Shown here piece by piece: positions 11,417-21,200 of a stretch of DNA of 64,000 nt. How positions within the stretch are numbered: the stretch's first letter is position 1; every line of letters starts with the position of its first letter. Source of the DNA: Oscarella lobularis (Eukaryota; Porifera; Homoscleromorpha; Homosclerophorida; Oscarellidae); the NCBI RefSeq assembly GCF_947507565.1, contig NC_089179.1, forward strand, positions 2,807,747 through 2,871,746, written 5' to 3'. The position numbers were made by a program, and so were the translations under genes. The notes under the pieces are model-generated. The model searched no databases. It was not told where the DNA came from and saw only the letters and a program-made list of their open reading frames with translations.

Positions 11417-13229
11417 TAGTATTAAAGATGATATGTTTAGGCTAAATTTCCTGCTAGTTAGAAGGTGCTCCGCTCCCTGAACTCGTTATTCTGGAGGCTT
11501 TTCCTTCAGTTGATGTATTTGTCGAAGCGATCGGCTGAAAACGCAAGTAAACTCGTCTTCTGTCATATATATCTCTAATCTTGAACGCGCGTTACAGCGA
11601 CGTATTGCTGACCATATAAGGAGCGTGACCGATAAACAAAGAAACTACTTACGAAATCTCTGACGTCCCTTCTAAGAGACCCTCCCACCAGTGTGTGGTT
11701 GGTAATCGGGTGTCGGGCCTTTTTATCTGCAGGACTTTTGTTGAAGTAAATAAGATTTTAGATTACATACTGTATTACATAAGAATATTGTTGGCTAATT
11801 CTACTTTTTTGGGACTTCGTTTCGCCGTATGGACGCTCTTCGCGTCGAACGCTTCGAGAATTACAGTCCGTTCACGTTCACTTTGCCGATTGAAAATCGG
11901 CCATATCTTCGTCGTAGAACGTCGGATTCAGACTGTTTTAATTCAGCCCTCCCCTATAAAATGTAACTATTGGCAGCATTGATCTTTTTAGAAAATGATC
12001 CACTGTGAAATAGTGTGTTGTCGTCTACAACGACAGCAAGGGTAGAGGCTGCCATGCTGCCGCCCATTAGGACCCTCCGTCCCTCGGCAGTCGGCAGCCA
12101 AGACTCGGGGCTTCCGAATATTCTCCCTCTATGGCCCGAGCTGTATCGTTGCGGCAGAATATTGGAAACTTCGCGCAATTTTTTTAGGTACGAAACGTGA
12201 TCATCAAATTAGTGCCCTCAGACAAGACAAGGCAAGGACGCATCGACGCCTTGGAAGGAACGTAGGGTCCGTAGACATTGACGCCGCCGATTGAAGACTC
12301 TGTGCGACCAGTGTAAGTACGAAGCACACTATTGACTTCCCGAAGCCGGAAACAAAACAAAACGTCACGACCATGCGAAAGGTACTTTATTGTCGACGAG
12401 TGGGCATCTTTCAGCTTGGAGACGAAAAAGCCTCGCAACCACGCCGCAATGCTTCCTCAAAGTTCTCGTTGCTGAAGGAGTAGCGTCTAGGGTCGCGCAG
12501 CCCGGAGGACCGCGAAAGCACGGCAGAATATTCTCCAGGCTCGGAATTTAACCGTTTTTTAAGGCAACAAAGGTTGTGGCGGATATTTGACAATTTGGTT
12601 TCGACCAACTATCGTATTCTAATCGATTGGCGAAATCGATCGAATTCGGCAAGAAGACGTTAGGAAACGGTTCTGTCGGAATAAGCGTGAGTCCACGAGC
12701 TAAAACTAGAATTTCTGTGTTTGTGAGAGTGACGTCGCCTGTCGTTACGATCGTGCGTTTCGCTTGGGCTAGTGCTTGGTGCTTCCGGACGAGAGCAATC
12801 GTGTGTCGTAAATGAGTTTTATGATGTAAATTACGACGAACGGTTGGGCGGCGGCGACTTTGTTTTTATTTTTGAGCGCGATCGAATCATTACTACGTTT
12901 TTTCAATGAATTTTTATTGAAATGTAATGATATCTTGGGGTTGGATAGCGTCGGCGTCGTGTCGACGCGACAATTTGCCGCTAACCAAACGTTATCGCTA
13001 TCCTCGTCGTCGTTAAAAAACGGCGGTTCCGCTAAATTGCACGAACAACAGCTAGGACATTGAGTAAAGGGTGGAAGACACGTACAAAGACATTGACACG
13101 AATAATAATAAAAGAAAGAAGCATGCAAATTGTCTTTCAATGTTTCGTCGTCGGCGGGTGGCGTTAAGAACTAACACGTCCGCGGTACTTGCCGCGGTAG
13201 TCCCGGCCTCCTCGGTGGTGGAAGCCCCG
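11417..13229. other. Unassigned region with a few weak open stretches
   Basis: No family is recognised. A short plus-strand frame at 11831-11968 starts MDALRVERFENYSPFTF and could be a first exon. Minus-strand stretches at 12184-12608 read as protein-like (LREVNSVLR, YGPYVPSK) but switch frame near 12430. I cannot separate decayed exons from chance frames here. Confidence 0.35.
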
Positions 13230-14182
13230 TCATCGGCCCCGTCCGCGCTGATTCGGCGTCGGGTTTTCTGTCCTACGGACGGTGTTTGTGTCGCCGAGGT
13301 TGCCGCCGTTTCGGGACGACGTCGATTCAATGTCGATTGACATTAACGGCTTGACGGTGTTCGTCTGTTCGCTTGTGTCGCCGCCGTTTGTCGACGCCTG
13401 TTGAGTCGACTGTTGAGTCGTCGACTGATTAGGCGACGCTGTTGATTGTCCTACGTGTTTGAGAAGGGTTAGGGGATGGAATAGTAATAATATTTAATTG
13501 ATACTTGTTGGCAGACTGGTCGTGGTAATTAATTTTTTTTATTCTTACCGCTTCCGCCCCCGCCGCCTCTTTTCCCGTATCGTCTGAGTTTTGGCCTGGG
13601 CCCGCGCGACGATGACGAAGAGTTTGGCGTCTTGGTTGTTGCCGGCGAGGAAGACGATGAATTTGTATCCGTTTTCGGATCCAACCAATCGTCGCCGTCG
13701 ATATCGTCAAAGATTTTGACGACTCCGTCGTTTTGTAAATAAGCGTGCTTTCGTTTCAGTGCCGATGATTGTTTGAATTGGAAAATCGGCAAAATGGCTT
13801 TGTTTAAAGCCGACGCTGACGACAGGATCAATAGAGGCGTCGTCGCTGGTAAAACGGTTGACCACGTTTTGGCCAACTCTCATGCCTCGTCGGTGTCCCA
13901 TTGGGGACGGAACTGCAAGTTCGCCGACCAATGGGCAAGGCTATCCGATCGATCCTTGCTATTGGTAATGGTCATTCCTTCGTTGCCGCCCTTGGACGCT
14001 GTCGAAGGTCCGCCTCGTTCCGTCGTCGTCGGCAAGATAAGTGGCTGTTTGCCCTTTCGATTTGTCCGTGACGAGTTTGAGGGAGCGCCGGTCGTCGTGG
14101 CGGCAGTTGAACTAACGCCACTGTTTCCAGCGTTGACTCCCGATTCCGCCGATTTGGCAGAAGTAGAGGTAGAATCAGATCT
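13230..14182 (-). CDS. Candidate low-complexity S/T/N-rich gene, last two exons
   Basis: A minus-strand frame runs from about 14182 to a splice donor at 13549|13548 (AAGCG|GTAAGAAT). A 98-nt intron (13451-13548, acceptor CACGTAG) leads to a last exon 13450-13230 that stays in frame to TGA. Visible residues include NRKGKQPLILPTTTERGGPS, DGVVKIFDDIDGDDWLD, a serine run, RRYGKRGGGGGSG across the junction, and a C-terminus GRGR. A TGA at 13877-13879 interrupts the upstream exon, so it may be a pseudogene or carry another intron. An alternative frame in the last exon ends in a hydrophobic FACFFLLLLFVSMSL stretch. The family is unknown. Confidence 0.3.
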
Positions 14183-14300
14183 TGATGACGCCTAATTAAT
14201 ACCCCGCAGCACCAAATCCAGTTTAGGTGCGCTGCCGCGAACAGATCTCTTATGCCAAACCCGACCTGCCAATGCCTCACACCAGCCAGGTAAGATTAGA
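14183..14300 (-). pseudogene. Relic of a DIRS/Ngaro-type tyrosine recombinase
   Basis: About 115 bp match the YR gene of the element at 57-62 kb (near 58140-58255) in the same strand sense. Shared strings include CACCAAATCCAG and CCTGCCAATGCCTCAC. The relic encodes PKLDLVLRGI, equivalent to PQLDLVLRGI in the longer copy, and then loses frame through a one-base insertion. No catalytic residues are included. It is a short dead insertion or gene-conversion tract. Confidence 0.7.
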
Positions 14301-15177
14301 TTTAATAGAACGCGAGTTACGAGCTAGAAGCCTACTACTGTCGAGCTTCGTGATTGGACCGCACGGGTCCTTTTGGCCCGCACGGCTTTGTACATAGTAG
14401 ATTTAATCGCTCTTTCCGCGGCGTCCCCCTCCCACGCATCTTAGCGCGCGGGAAGAGGGTCTGGATCCTCGAGGCTAGCTGGACCCTCGAACCTAGGGCT
14501 TGCCATGCCTGGTTTGTAGCAGGGGCTGTACCATTTCAAGAAGCATGACCAGCCGGACGAGTCTTCCACCTGTGAAAAGGTACCGACAAAATGACTTATC
14601 TCGCGACCGTTTACACTCCAACAATCGATCGACCCATTCACCACACCTCCGTCAACGAATATTATTTGATCGATGAACGAAGCGAAAGAGACGAGACGAT
14701 GAGAGGCGAGTTCAAAATAAAACGAACGTACGGGTTTTTACTATCCTGGGAAGATGTCGGATTCTTCAAAAAGACTCACAGTTCAGCTACGAGCAAGTTC
14801 GGCCGTCTCCTTTTCGAGAAAAACAACGTCGAACACTCGAGAGCCGCGCAACCTTCTCCAGAAACGTCGAAAAACCGACGAATCGTTTTTCGTTCTTATT
14901 AATTTTCCCTGGAAATATTATTGGAGGGCAGGTGGATAAAAACTTATTAAGATGCTTAAGCGTCTTTTAGTTTGTTATCTTAGAGAAAGTTTTCCAAGAC
15001 CACCAGTTTTGACCCAATATCGCCGTTGCCTCTCAATAGATGAAGAGAACGCATTGCGCTATGCCGCCGGTTTTGTACTATTATACAGTTGATTTCAAGT
15101 TGGTTGTCGCATGCGATAAGGACAGAAGTGGATGGCTTCTTCGTCAGTCTCGTATAGTCTACGGTACGCGCATTATA
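14301..15177. other. No gene recognised
   Basis: Contains a GC-rich stretch near 14350-14560 and an open plus-strand frame at 14591-14902 with no recognisable motif. It may be the 5' part of the gene that follows, but no splice link could be supported. Confidence 0.35.
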
Positions 15178-16113
15178 ATGACGTCGAAGCAGCCGTTCGT
15201 GTTACTCCCAGCAGCAGCAACGAACACGGCGACGCCAAAAGGAACGCAAACGTTTGTGTGAGTCCCTCATCTCGTTCCGGAACCAAAATCGTTCGAGCTG
15301 AAGCTCCGAATATTTGATAGCGACGCTAGGCGTAAAGGAAAAACGTTTCCGTTTAATAGCCTTAAACTCGACTGCATTAAATCCGCCAAAGATCTTAGGA
15401 GAGCTGTTGAAGACGAGTTTGTGAGCGAGCTAATAGCCGGAAAAGTCAGAGACATAGGATACTTCGATGGATCGACGAAAATGTGGCTTCGTAGCGACAA
15501 AGACGTCGATCAGCTTGTCCAACGGATTAGAAAAGAAGCGACACAATACTTTAGTGCGACTGCGCTAGGAAAATAAGCCATTTCAGTGACGACGAAAAAG
15601 ACCCTCATGACGAAATGCTGCAGCGTAAACAGAGCTCGAAACGTCGTCGTGTTGTTGAATCAGACGGTGGGAACAAGAAAGCCGCCATATCCGACTTGAG
15701 AAAGATCCACCGGCAACAGTACACTTCTCTCCAGTATCCCCTTTGGGCCGAGATGCTTGATGTGGGAACACACGACGACATGGACGTTCCCCCAAACGTC
15801 CCCTTGTTTACAGGCAATAATGGCCATCGGTCCTCAAAGAAGTTTTCTTTGGACAGCGCGGTGACGCATCTGATCTCTTCTGCCATCACTAACACTCTAG
15901 GAAATCCTTCTTCAAACGCTGTGCAAAACGCTATCCAGAGAAGCCCAAAAGAACCTGCTGGTGTTACCCTAACAAAGATGGCTGGCCTGCGAGGTACCTA
16001 TCTCCAGCAATTGCGAGAAGTACATAGTTTTTTTGAGATGGGAGCGCTTACAGCTACTGAAGTAGCTCAGCAAAAGCAGCAGATTCTGAAAGAGCGAGAA
16101 AGGTTGACGTGAG
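15178..16113 (+). pseudogene. Two-domain unknown gene: globular N-terminal domain plus SHOCT-like C-terminal motif
   Basis: Frame 15178-15576 starts MTSKQPFVLLPAAAT, meets a TGA (15259-15261, a possible CGA change), then reads a compact domain with FELKLRIFDSD, KLDCIKSAKDLRRAVEDEF and GYFDGSTKMWLRSDKDVDQ. A second block at 15588-16110 is in another frame after TTTCAG and ends QLREVHSFFEMGALTATEVA, which resembles the SHOCT motif (a short helical C-terminal domain with a Gly-Ala-Leu-Thr turn). No intron with correct phase joins the two blocks, so a frameshift or an unusual splice is needed. The role is unknown. I recall similar architectures in invertebrate repeat-associated proteins, but this is not verified. 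Confidence 0.45.
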
Positions 16114-16689
16114 TTACGTTCATTTTCAGAACTTTATGGACTTTATGACAGATTTTAATCTCTTATGCTTTTGGCATGCGTTACACATAAAACAGAATGA
16201 TTCTATGCTTTGGGTTAGAGGTTTACTAATTTGGTTGATTCTAGAATAAGTAAATGAAACAGAAATCGTATGCATTAAAATACAGATATCCAGCATGTTC
16301 CATGCAACTAATGCAGCAGCTGGTGTAACTGCAGCAAAGGCATTAACAATCAGTTCTCGGGTGGTAGCATCGCCTTCCACATGCCCTTCCACATTAGCCT
16401 TTATGTGGTATTTACCTTTTGAAAAAACTTCTTCTATTGGATTTACATTAGATCAGGGCTGTAAGAAGGAAGAAATTTGATAAGAACCCCCACTCCACGG
16501 AGGTCTGCAACTCCACGAACATGGTGGATAGCCGCGTTGTCCATAACAACAATGCTTTGAGGATTGCAGCCGTCAAATGGCAACAACTGAGGCAGATTAT
16601 ACCTACGCAAAAATCTAGAAAGCAGGGTCCGTTGACATTTCTCTCATAAAGGCAGGCATCTAGGACTCCATTCGAAGATATTGCTGATA

Positions 16690-18701
16690 CCGTAAACTCG
16701 GGATATTAAGTACCGGTACTTATATTCGATAAGTGTGTTGATTTTGAGCAGTAGAAGACATGGGTTCCTATATTCGCGCGGTACCTCTAGACGAATAACC
16801 TAAACGCAGTACTTAAACACAGTCGCTTGCGCTTTTTCTTTGCATTACTTGTTCAACCGAAGTGCTTGCGAAACACGCTCGGGACACAAGAGGCCGTCTG
16901 CTACCCCGCCGAGCTTGCGCAAACACGCTCAGACGCAGCTGCACTCGTCTATAATGTCTCTCAGTGAAGGCCAGAATGCTTCTGAAGACGATCCAGTTGA
17001 TTCGGTACCTTCCGATGCTGCTGCCGAAAAAGAGAGAGAAAACGTCGAGAGCATCGATAGAGCTACCGGTACCTTATCGGGAATCTCGAGAAAGCGTCGG
17101 GCGTACACGAGAGAGAAGAAGCTGCAAATTCTGAAGTACTACCACGAGCAGGGCCGAAACAAGTACCAAACGTGTCAAAGATTTGGGATTGGAAAACCGT
17201 CTTTGCTGCGTTGGATTCGAAACGAAGAGTCTATTCTGAAAAGCAAGAAAGGAAGGAAAAGAATAGGTAAAGCAGGTCGCCGCCCATTTTGGCCAGACAT
17301 GGAGGCAAGACTTGTTGAAGAATTCCGGAAGACGCGCGAGAAAGGCCTCAAAGTGAAGCACTATTGGTTCAAAGTTCGTGCGCGAGAACTTATGAAAGAA
17401 ATGCATCCAGAGGCAGACTTCCGTTTGTCACAAGGCTGGTTTGACAGATTTAAGTCGCGCAACAATCTTTCGTACCGCCGTTCCACAAATGTATCGCAAA
17501 AAAAGCCGGCTGATTTTGAAGAAAAAATTCGAGGTTTTCATCAAGAAATAAGGCGTGTTGCGTCAGCTAGTATAAGCGGCGTTGAACAGCTAGGAAAGTT
17601 TGCTCCGTCGACTATTGGAAACGTTGATCAAACTCCGCTCCCCTTTGCATTCAACAGTGGCCAAGGTTACGCTGAAACTGGTTCTTCGACCGTCTGGCAC
17701 CGAGGGACGAAATCGGGCCTCGAGAAAAGACAATGTACCGTTCAACTCACGATCTATGCAGATGGCATTGCACGAGTGAAACCTCTAATTATCTTTAGAG
17801 GAAAAGGATTAAGAATCAGTGCAAGTGAGAAAGAAAAATACGACAATCGTGTAGTAGTCAAGTTCCAGGTGAATGCGTGGTGCGACGAAAAAGTAATGAA
17901 AGATTGGGTCTTGACCATGTGGAGGCGTCCACTCGCTCCAGAAGGAAGAAAACCTAAACTACTTATTGCTGACGTCCACAAGGCTCAAACGACACCAGAA
18001 GTACAAAAAATGCTTAAGACCACCTGCCTGACGGACGTTGTCCTCGTTCCTCCTGGATGTACGAGCCTCGTCCAGCCACTCGACGTGTCGTTTAACAGCG
18101 AATTCAAGCAAATAATTGACAGATTGCAGACGGAACACATGCATGCCAACCTCGAAAGCTATACAGAGAACAAGCTCACGGCTTCTGATCGAAGAATTTT
18201 GATTACCCTCTGGGTTGGAACGGCGTGGGAAAAAATGTGTGAGAAGAAAGATATGATCATCCGAGCATTTAGGAAGTGCGGCATATCCGTTCCAATAGAT
18301 GGAAGTGAAGACGATGCAATCAATATCAAAGGCTTAGAGGATTACCGTGTGAGAAACATAGACGAGAATGAAAGTGCTTCCGAATCTGATGCAGAAGATA
18401 GTGACAGCGATGACATAGAAGATAGTGAGAGCAACGACCACGAAGAGGCATGGATCGGTGACTGAAAAACCTAAAGGTCTTAAAGAAAGCAACGATACTT
18501 TGAAAGAATTTATTTATTAAGTCGAACTTCTCTGTTTTGTTTGACGCACACTATAAACAAATAAATGGGTACTAATGAGCGTAGGGTACTTCTATTCAAA
18601 TGGGTACTTTAATTCGGAAGAGTGGTAGTAGACGTAAAAATGGGTACTTAACTTGAAGGGGTACCTCTAATTGATGGGTACTTAATATCCCGAGTTTACG
18701 G
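16690..18701 (+). mobile_element. Tigger/pogo element Tigger-1 (2012 bp) with intact transposase frame
   Basis: Perfect 25-bp inverted repeats beginning CCGTAAACTCGGGATATT sit at 16690-16714 and 18677-18701. TA lies outside both ends (16688-16689 and 18702-18703), the standard pogo/Tigger duplication. Subterminal regions carry repeated GGTAC(T/C) motifs, with about six between 18565 and 18690 and several near 16712-16790, plausible transposase-binding sites. The single gene fills most of the interior. Perfect inverted repeats and an open frame suggest recent activity. The element is inserted in a decayed IS630-like transposase gene. Confidence 0.92.
16840..18465 (+). CDS. Tigger/pogo transposase (Tigger-1)
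   Basis: An uninterrupted frame of 541 residues; an in-frame ATG at 16954 (MSLSEGQ) is an alternative start and is perhaps better, because the first 38 residues look like untranslated leader. Around residues 85-150 is a helix-turn-helix (RAYTREKKLQILKYYHEQGR, FGIGKPSLLRWIR). A second CENP-B-like DNA-binding helix region includes LSQGWFDRFKSRNNL. The catalytic core shows GNVDQTPLPF, LLIADVHKAQ and LVQPLDVSFNSEFK, the three acids of a DDD/DDE transposase. The C-terminus is highly acidic (SESDAEDSDSDD). It would excise and insert elements bearing the CCGTAAACTC ends. All motifs appear intact. Confidence 0.9.
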   Translation: MHYLFNRSACETRSGHKRPSATPPSLRKHAQTQLHSSIMSLSEGQNASEDDPVDSVPSDAAAEKERENVESIDRATGTLSGISRKRRAYTREKKLQILKYYHEQGRNKYQTCQRFGIGKPSLLRWIRNEESILKSKKGRKRIGKAGRRPFWPDMEARLVEEFRKTREKGLKVKHYWFKVRARELMKEMHPEADFRLSQGWFDRFKSRNNLSYRRSTNVSQKKPADFEEKIRGFHQEIRRVASASISGVEQLGKFAPSTIGNVDQTPLPFAFNSGQGYAETGSSTVWHRGTKSGLEKRQCTVQLTIYADGIARVKPLIIFRGKGLRISASEKEKYDNRVVVKFQVNAWCDEKVMKDWVLTMWRRPLAPEGRKPKLLIADVHKAQTTPEVQKMLKTTCLTDVVLVPPGCTSLVQPLDVSFNSEFKQIIDRLQTEHMHANLESYTENKLTASDRRILITLWVGTAWEKMCEKKDMIIRAFRKCGISVPIDGSEDDAINIKGLEDYRVRNIDENESASESDAEDSDSDDIEDSESNDHEEAWIGD

Positions 18702-19425
18702 TATGACATTAATTTGTTTTCCTCTTGCAAAAAACGTTTGATCAATAGGACGCTTTCTCAATACTGCGAACCCATATCGACAGATGACGTTGCGTCTATC
18801 GAACCTAGACTCGTCAAGAAAAACGAACATGCTGGGCGAATAATTTGGGCAGTGCACTATAGACGCAATGTAACGCTGCCTGGCTTCTTTACCTCTCTGG
18901 GTTGGAATACGTCAAATGATTTTTCGCGAAAAATTCAGTCTCTTTAGCACCCGTTACAGGGACCGAAACAACACGCCCCGTCACGTTCTCCAGTTCATCG
19001 GCCAGCTCCGATAGGTACGCGCTTGGTCGTCGCACTACTGCTTTCAAAAGAAGAAACTGCTCGTAGCTCGTAAGTAGTTGAAAAGGGCCGTGCCGTGCTT
19101 TCTCCGGCCCAATGCTTCCGTTCGCAAAATGACGGCGTAAATACCGCTCAACAGTACGTGTACTCAAGTAAAACAAACGGCTTATCGATTTCGACGTGTG
19201 ATTTTGGAGTAACGCAAGCAATATGACACGGAGACGAAGATCGAGAGAGTATGGGCGAGATATCATTCAAATCTAACGTACGTCAAGGTACGTCTGGTGT
19301 CAAGAATTGCTGCTACACCATCGTTCCTGAATTCAAAAGCAACGTCCGTTTCTTTTCCCTGCACGTCTATCTCTCACTGCTATTCCGTGTCGTCTGAGGG
19401 TGTGTCGAACATGTCTGTGCTAGGT

Positions 19426-19579
19426 ATGTTGTGTTTGTTGTTACGGGGGAGATAAGATAGATACGAGAGGTTGGATTAGAGGAGAGAGAGAGCCTCACCC
19501 CTAATAAAGAGATCGAGAAAGAGACCATCAGCCACAGTGTGGACCCGAGTTACGCCTACGCGCAAAGAAGGTCGTAACA
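19426..19579 (+). repeat. 5' LTR of the Gypsy element
   Basis: 154 bp, TG...CA, including the GAGAGAGAGAG tract and an AATAAAG motif near 19503 that could serve as polyadenylation signal. It is preceded by GGTA. Confidence 0.93.
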
Positions 19580-19660
19580 ATTTGGGGGCCTGTGTCCGGA
19601 ATTCGAGCGGGGAAGCCCGGAAAGTGAGTTTGGAGTGTGAGTTGCGGATCGAAGCGTGCA

Positions 19661-21200
19661 ATGCCACAGAAGAAAAAGTCGCAACGCCAAGTTTCGAAGG
19701 CGAACAGAGCTTCGCCGCCGAAACGAACCGAGTCGTCGTCGCGTCAAGAAGCGGAAGAAAGCGACAGGGCGGACGACGAGCGAGAGGGGGCGGTTCCGAA
19801 CGTTCCCACGCCAAGGCGTGAGAGCGCGGATGAGGAGACGCGTGACGTGGGGCGGTTGCGCCACAAAGTCGACCAGTTGGCCGAGGAACTCTCACGCGTA
19901 ATCCACCAGCTGCGGTTGGAGCGAGAAGAATATCGGCTACTGCGAGAGGAACATCGCGAAACCGAGCTAGGATGGCTAAGGGAGAAAGACGTCCTGAGGG
20001 AGCGTCACTTCGATATGCTGCGGCAAGTCGATCTCCTGAAGCAACAGATTTCGCGGTCGACGTCTAGAAGCCAGTCAGTGGCGGGCGAAGACGAGGAGGA
20101 AGCCGTCGTGGAGGACGCTCGACGGTCGACCGGAAGTAGAAGAAAGCAGTCCCGGATCGAGGAGGAGTCGATGCCGGAAACAGAAGAAGAGGGTCGCGAC
20201 GACGTGACGAAGGGCGACGGTGGAACGGAAGACACGTCGTCAGATGAGGACCGGCACAGGGGTGCGGCGGCCTCAAAGAAAAAGAAAAAGAGAAGAAAAA
20301 ATCGAAGGAGTCGTCAGCGACAGAAGAAAGAAGCGTGCCGGAGCAGGCGGAGTTCATTGCAGCTATCCGCTCGATGGCAATGCCCAAGCTTCAACCATAC
20401 AACGGACGTGACGACCCGGAAGGCGAAAAACTCGACCAGTTTGTCAAGGAGTTTGAGAGACATGCGCAGGTGGCGGGCTGGACGGGCCAGCTGAAGGTTC
20501 AACAGTTTGCTTTGCGCCTGACGGGCAGAGCGCTCACCGCGTACGAATCAATCTCCGAGGCGGACAAAGAAACGTATTCGAAGATGCGCGAAGCGTTTCA
20601 AGCGAAGGCAGCTCCGCTGCTGTTAAAATCGTATCAAAGCCGTATGTTCCACAGTCGGGTCCAGGAGAAAGAGACGGTGCAACAGTACGCACAGCAGCTG
20701 CAGCACCTCTACGACAAGGCGTACGGCAGACATCCGATGACGCAGGAACTGAAAGACCAAATGTTGCTGGGGGCGTTTGAGCAAGGGCTTTAGGAAAGGT
20801 GGAAGAGGGAGCTAAAACCGCGGCCCCCTGCACGTTTGGGGACGCGCTTTTGCTGGCGCAAACAGCAGAGGCAGCCAAAAAACAGTTGATGCGCCGAAAC
20901 GTAAAAGAACAGACAGAAAAAGAGAGGCCACGATCCGAGGGACAGCGAATGGGCGAAAGGAAGGTGCGTGCAAAAAGGAGGGACACATTGCACCGGATTG
21001 CCCCGATCAAAGGGAGGCAGAGAAGTCGAAGGATAGTAGACGATCCGGAGCGAATGTGGAGTGCTTCCTATGTCACCGTTGGGGTCACTATAGCTTCGAC
21101 TGTCCCAATCAAGCGAAAGGTTCCAAGGAGGGTCGAAATTCTGGCGGAAGTAGCGGCGGAAAAGGTTCAGCGGGACGCGGACAACAAGTCGCGAAGATCA
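19661..21200 (+). pseudogene. Gypsy gag, frameshifted
   Basis: The ATG at 19661 opens MPQKKKSQRQVSKANRAS, followed by a charged coiled-coil-like region (LRHKVDQLAEELSRVIHQLR) and an acidic/basic linker. Frame then shifts near 20320 to the capsid-like block (PKLQPYNGRDDPEGEKLDQF through LKDQMLLGAFEQGL), which meets TAG at 20791-20793, shifts again near 20815 (FGDALLLAQTAEAAKK) and again near 21040. The nucleocapsid zinc knuckle CFLCHRWGHYSFDC (CX2CX4HX4C) lies at about 21059. Gag would form the particle and bind RNA. At least three frameshifts make this copy non-functional. Confidence 0.85.

Larger units (their letters stand above)
16126..19266 (-). pseudogene. IS630/Tc1-like (DDE_3) transposase gene, split by Tigger-1
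   Basis: The N-terminal half lies at 19266-18704 and the C-terminal half at 16687-16126, on the minus strand. The N-terminus has an IS630-like helix-turn-helix (PYSLDLRLRVILLALLQ, STRTVERYLRR). FVFLDESRFDRRN supplies the first catalytic Asp, VVMDNAAIHHV the second, and the third acid lies in the block following FLPSYSPDL. The reading frame KQINVI before the insertion continues as SAISSNGVLDAC after it when the nested element and one TA are removed. Independent frameshifts (near 18960 and 16590) show the gene was also decaying. Its own terminal repeats were not found. Confidence 0.8.

Noticed and set aside
13877-13879. TGA as a selenocysteine codon
   Set aside because: No selenocysteine insertion stem was recognised and the protein resembles no known selenoprotein.
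13773-14195. A 140-codon plus-strand frame
   Set aside because: The minus strand in the same place splices in phase and reads as a continuous low-complexity protein, so the plus frame is probably its shadow.
19280-19425. Possible 5' part of P-like copy A left of the Gypsy element
   Set aside because: No motif of the family could be read in any frame with confidence.
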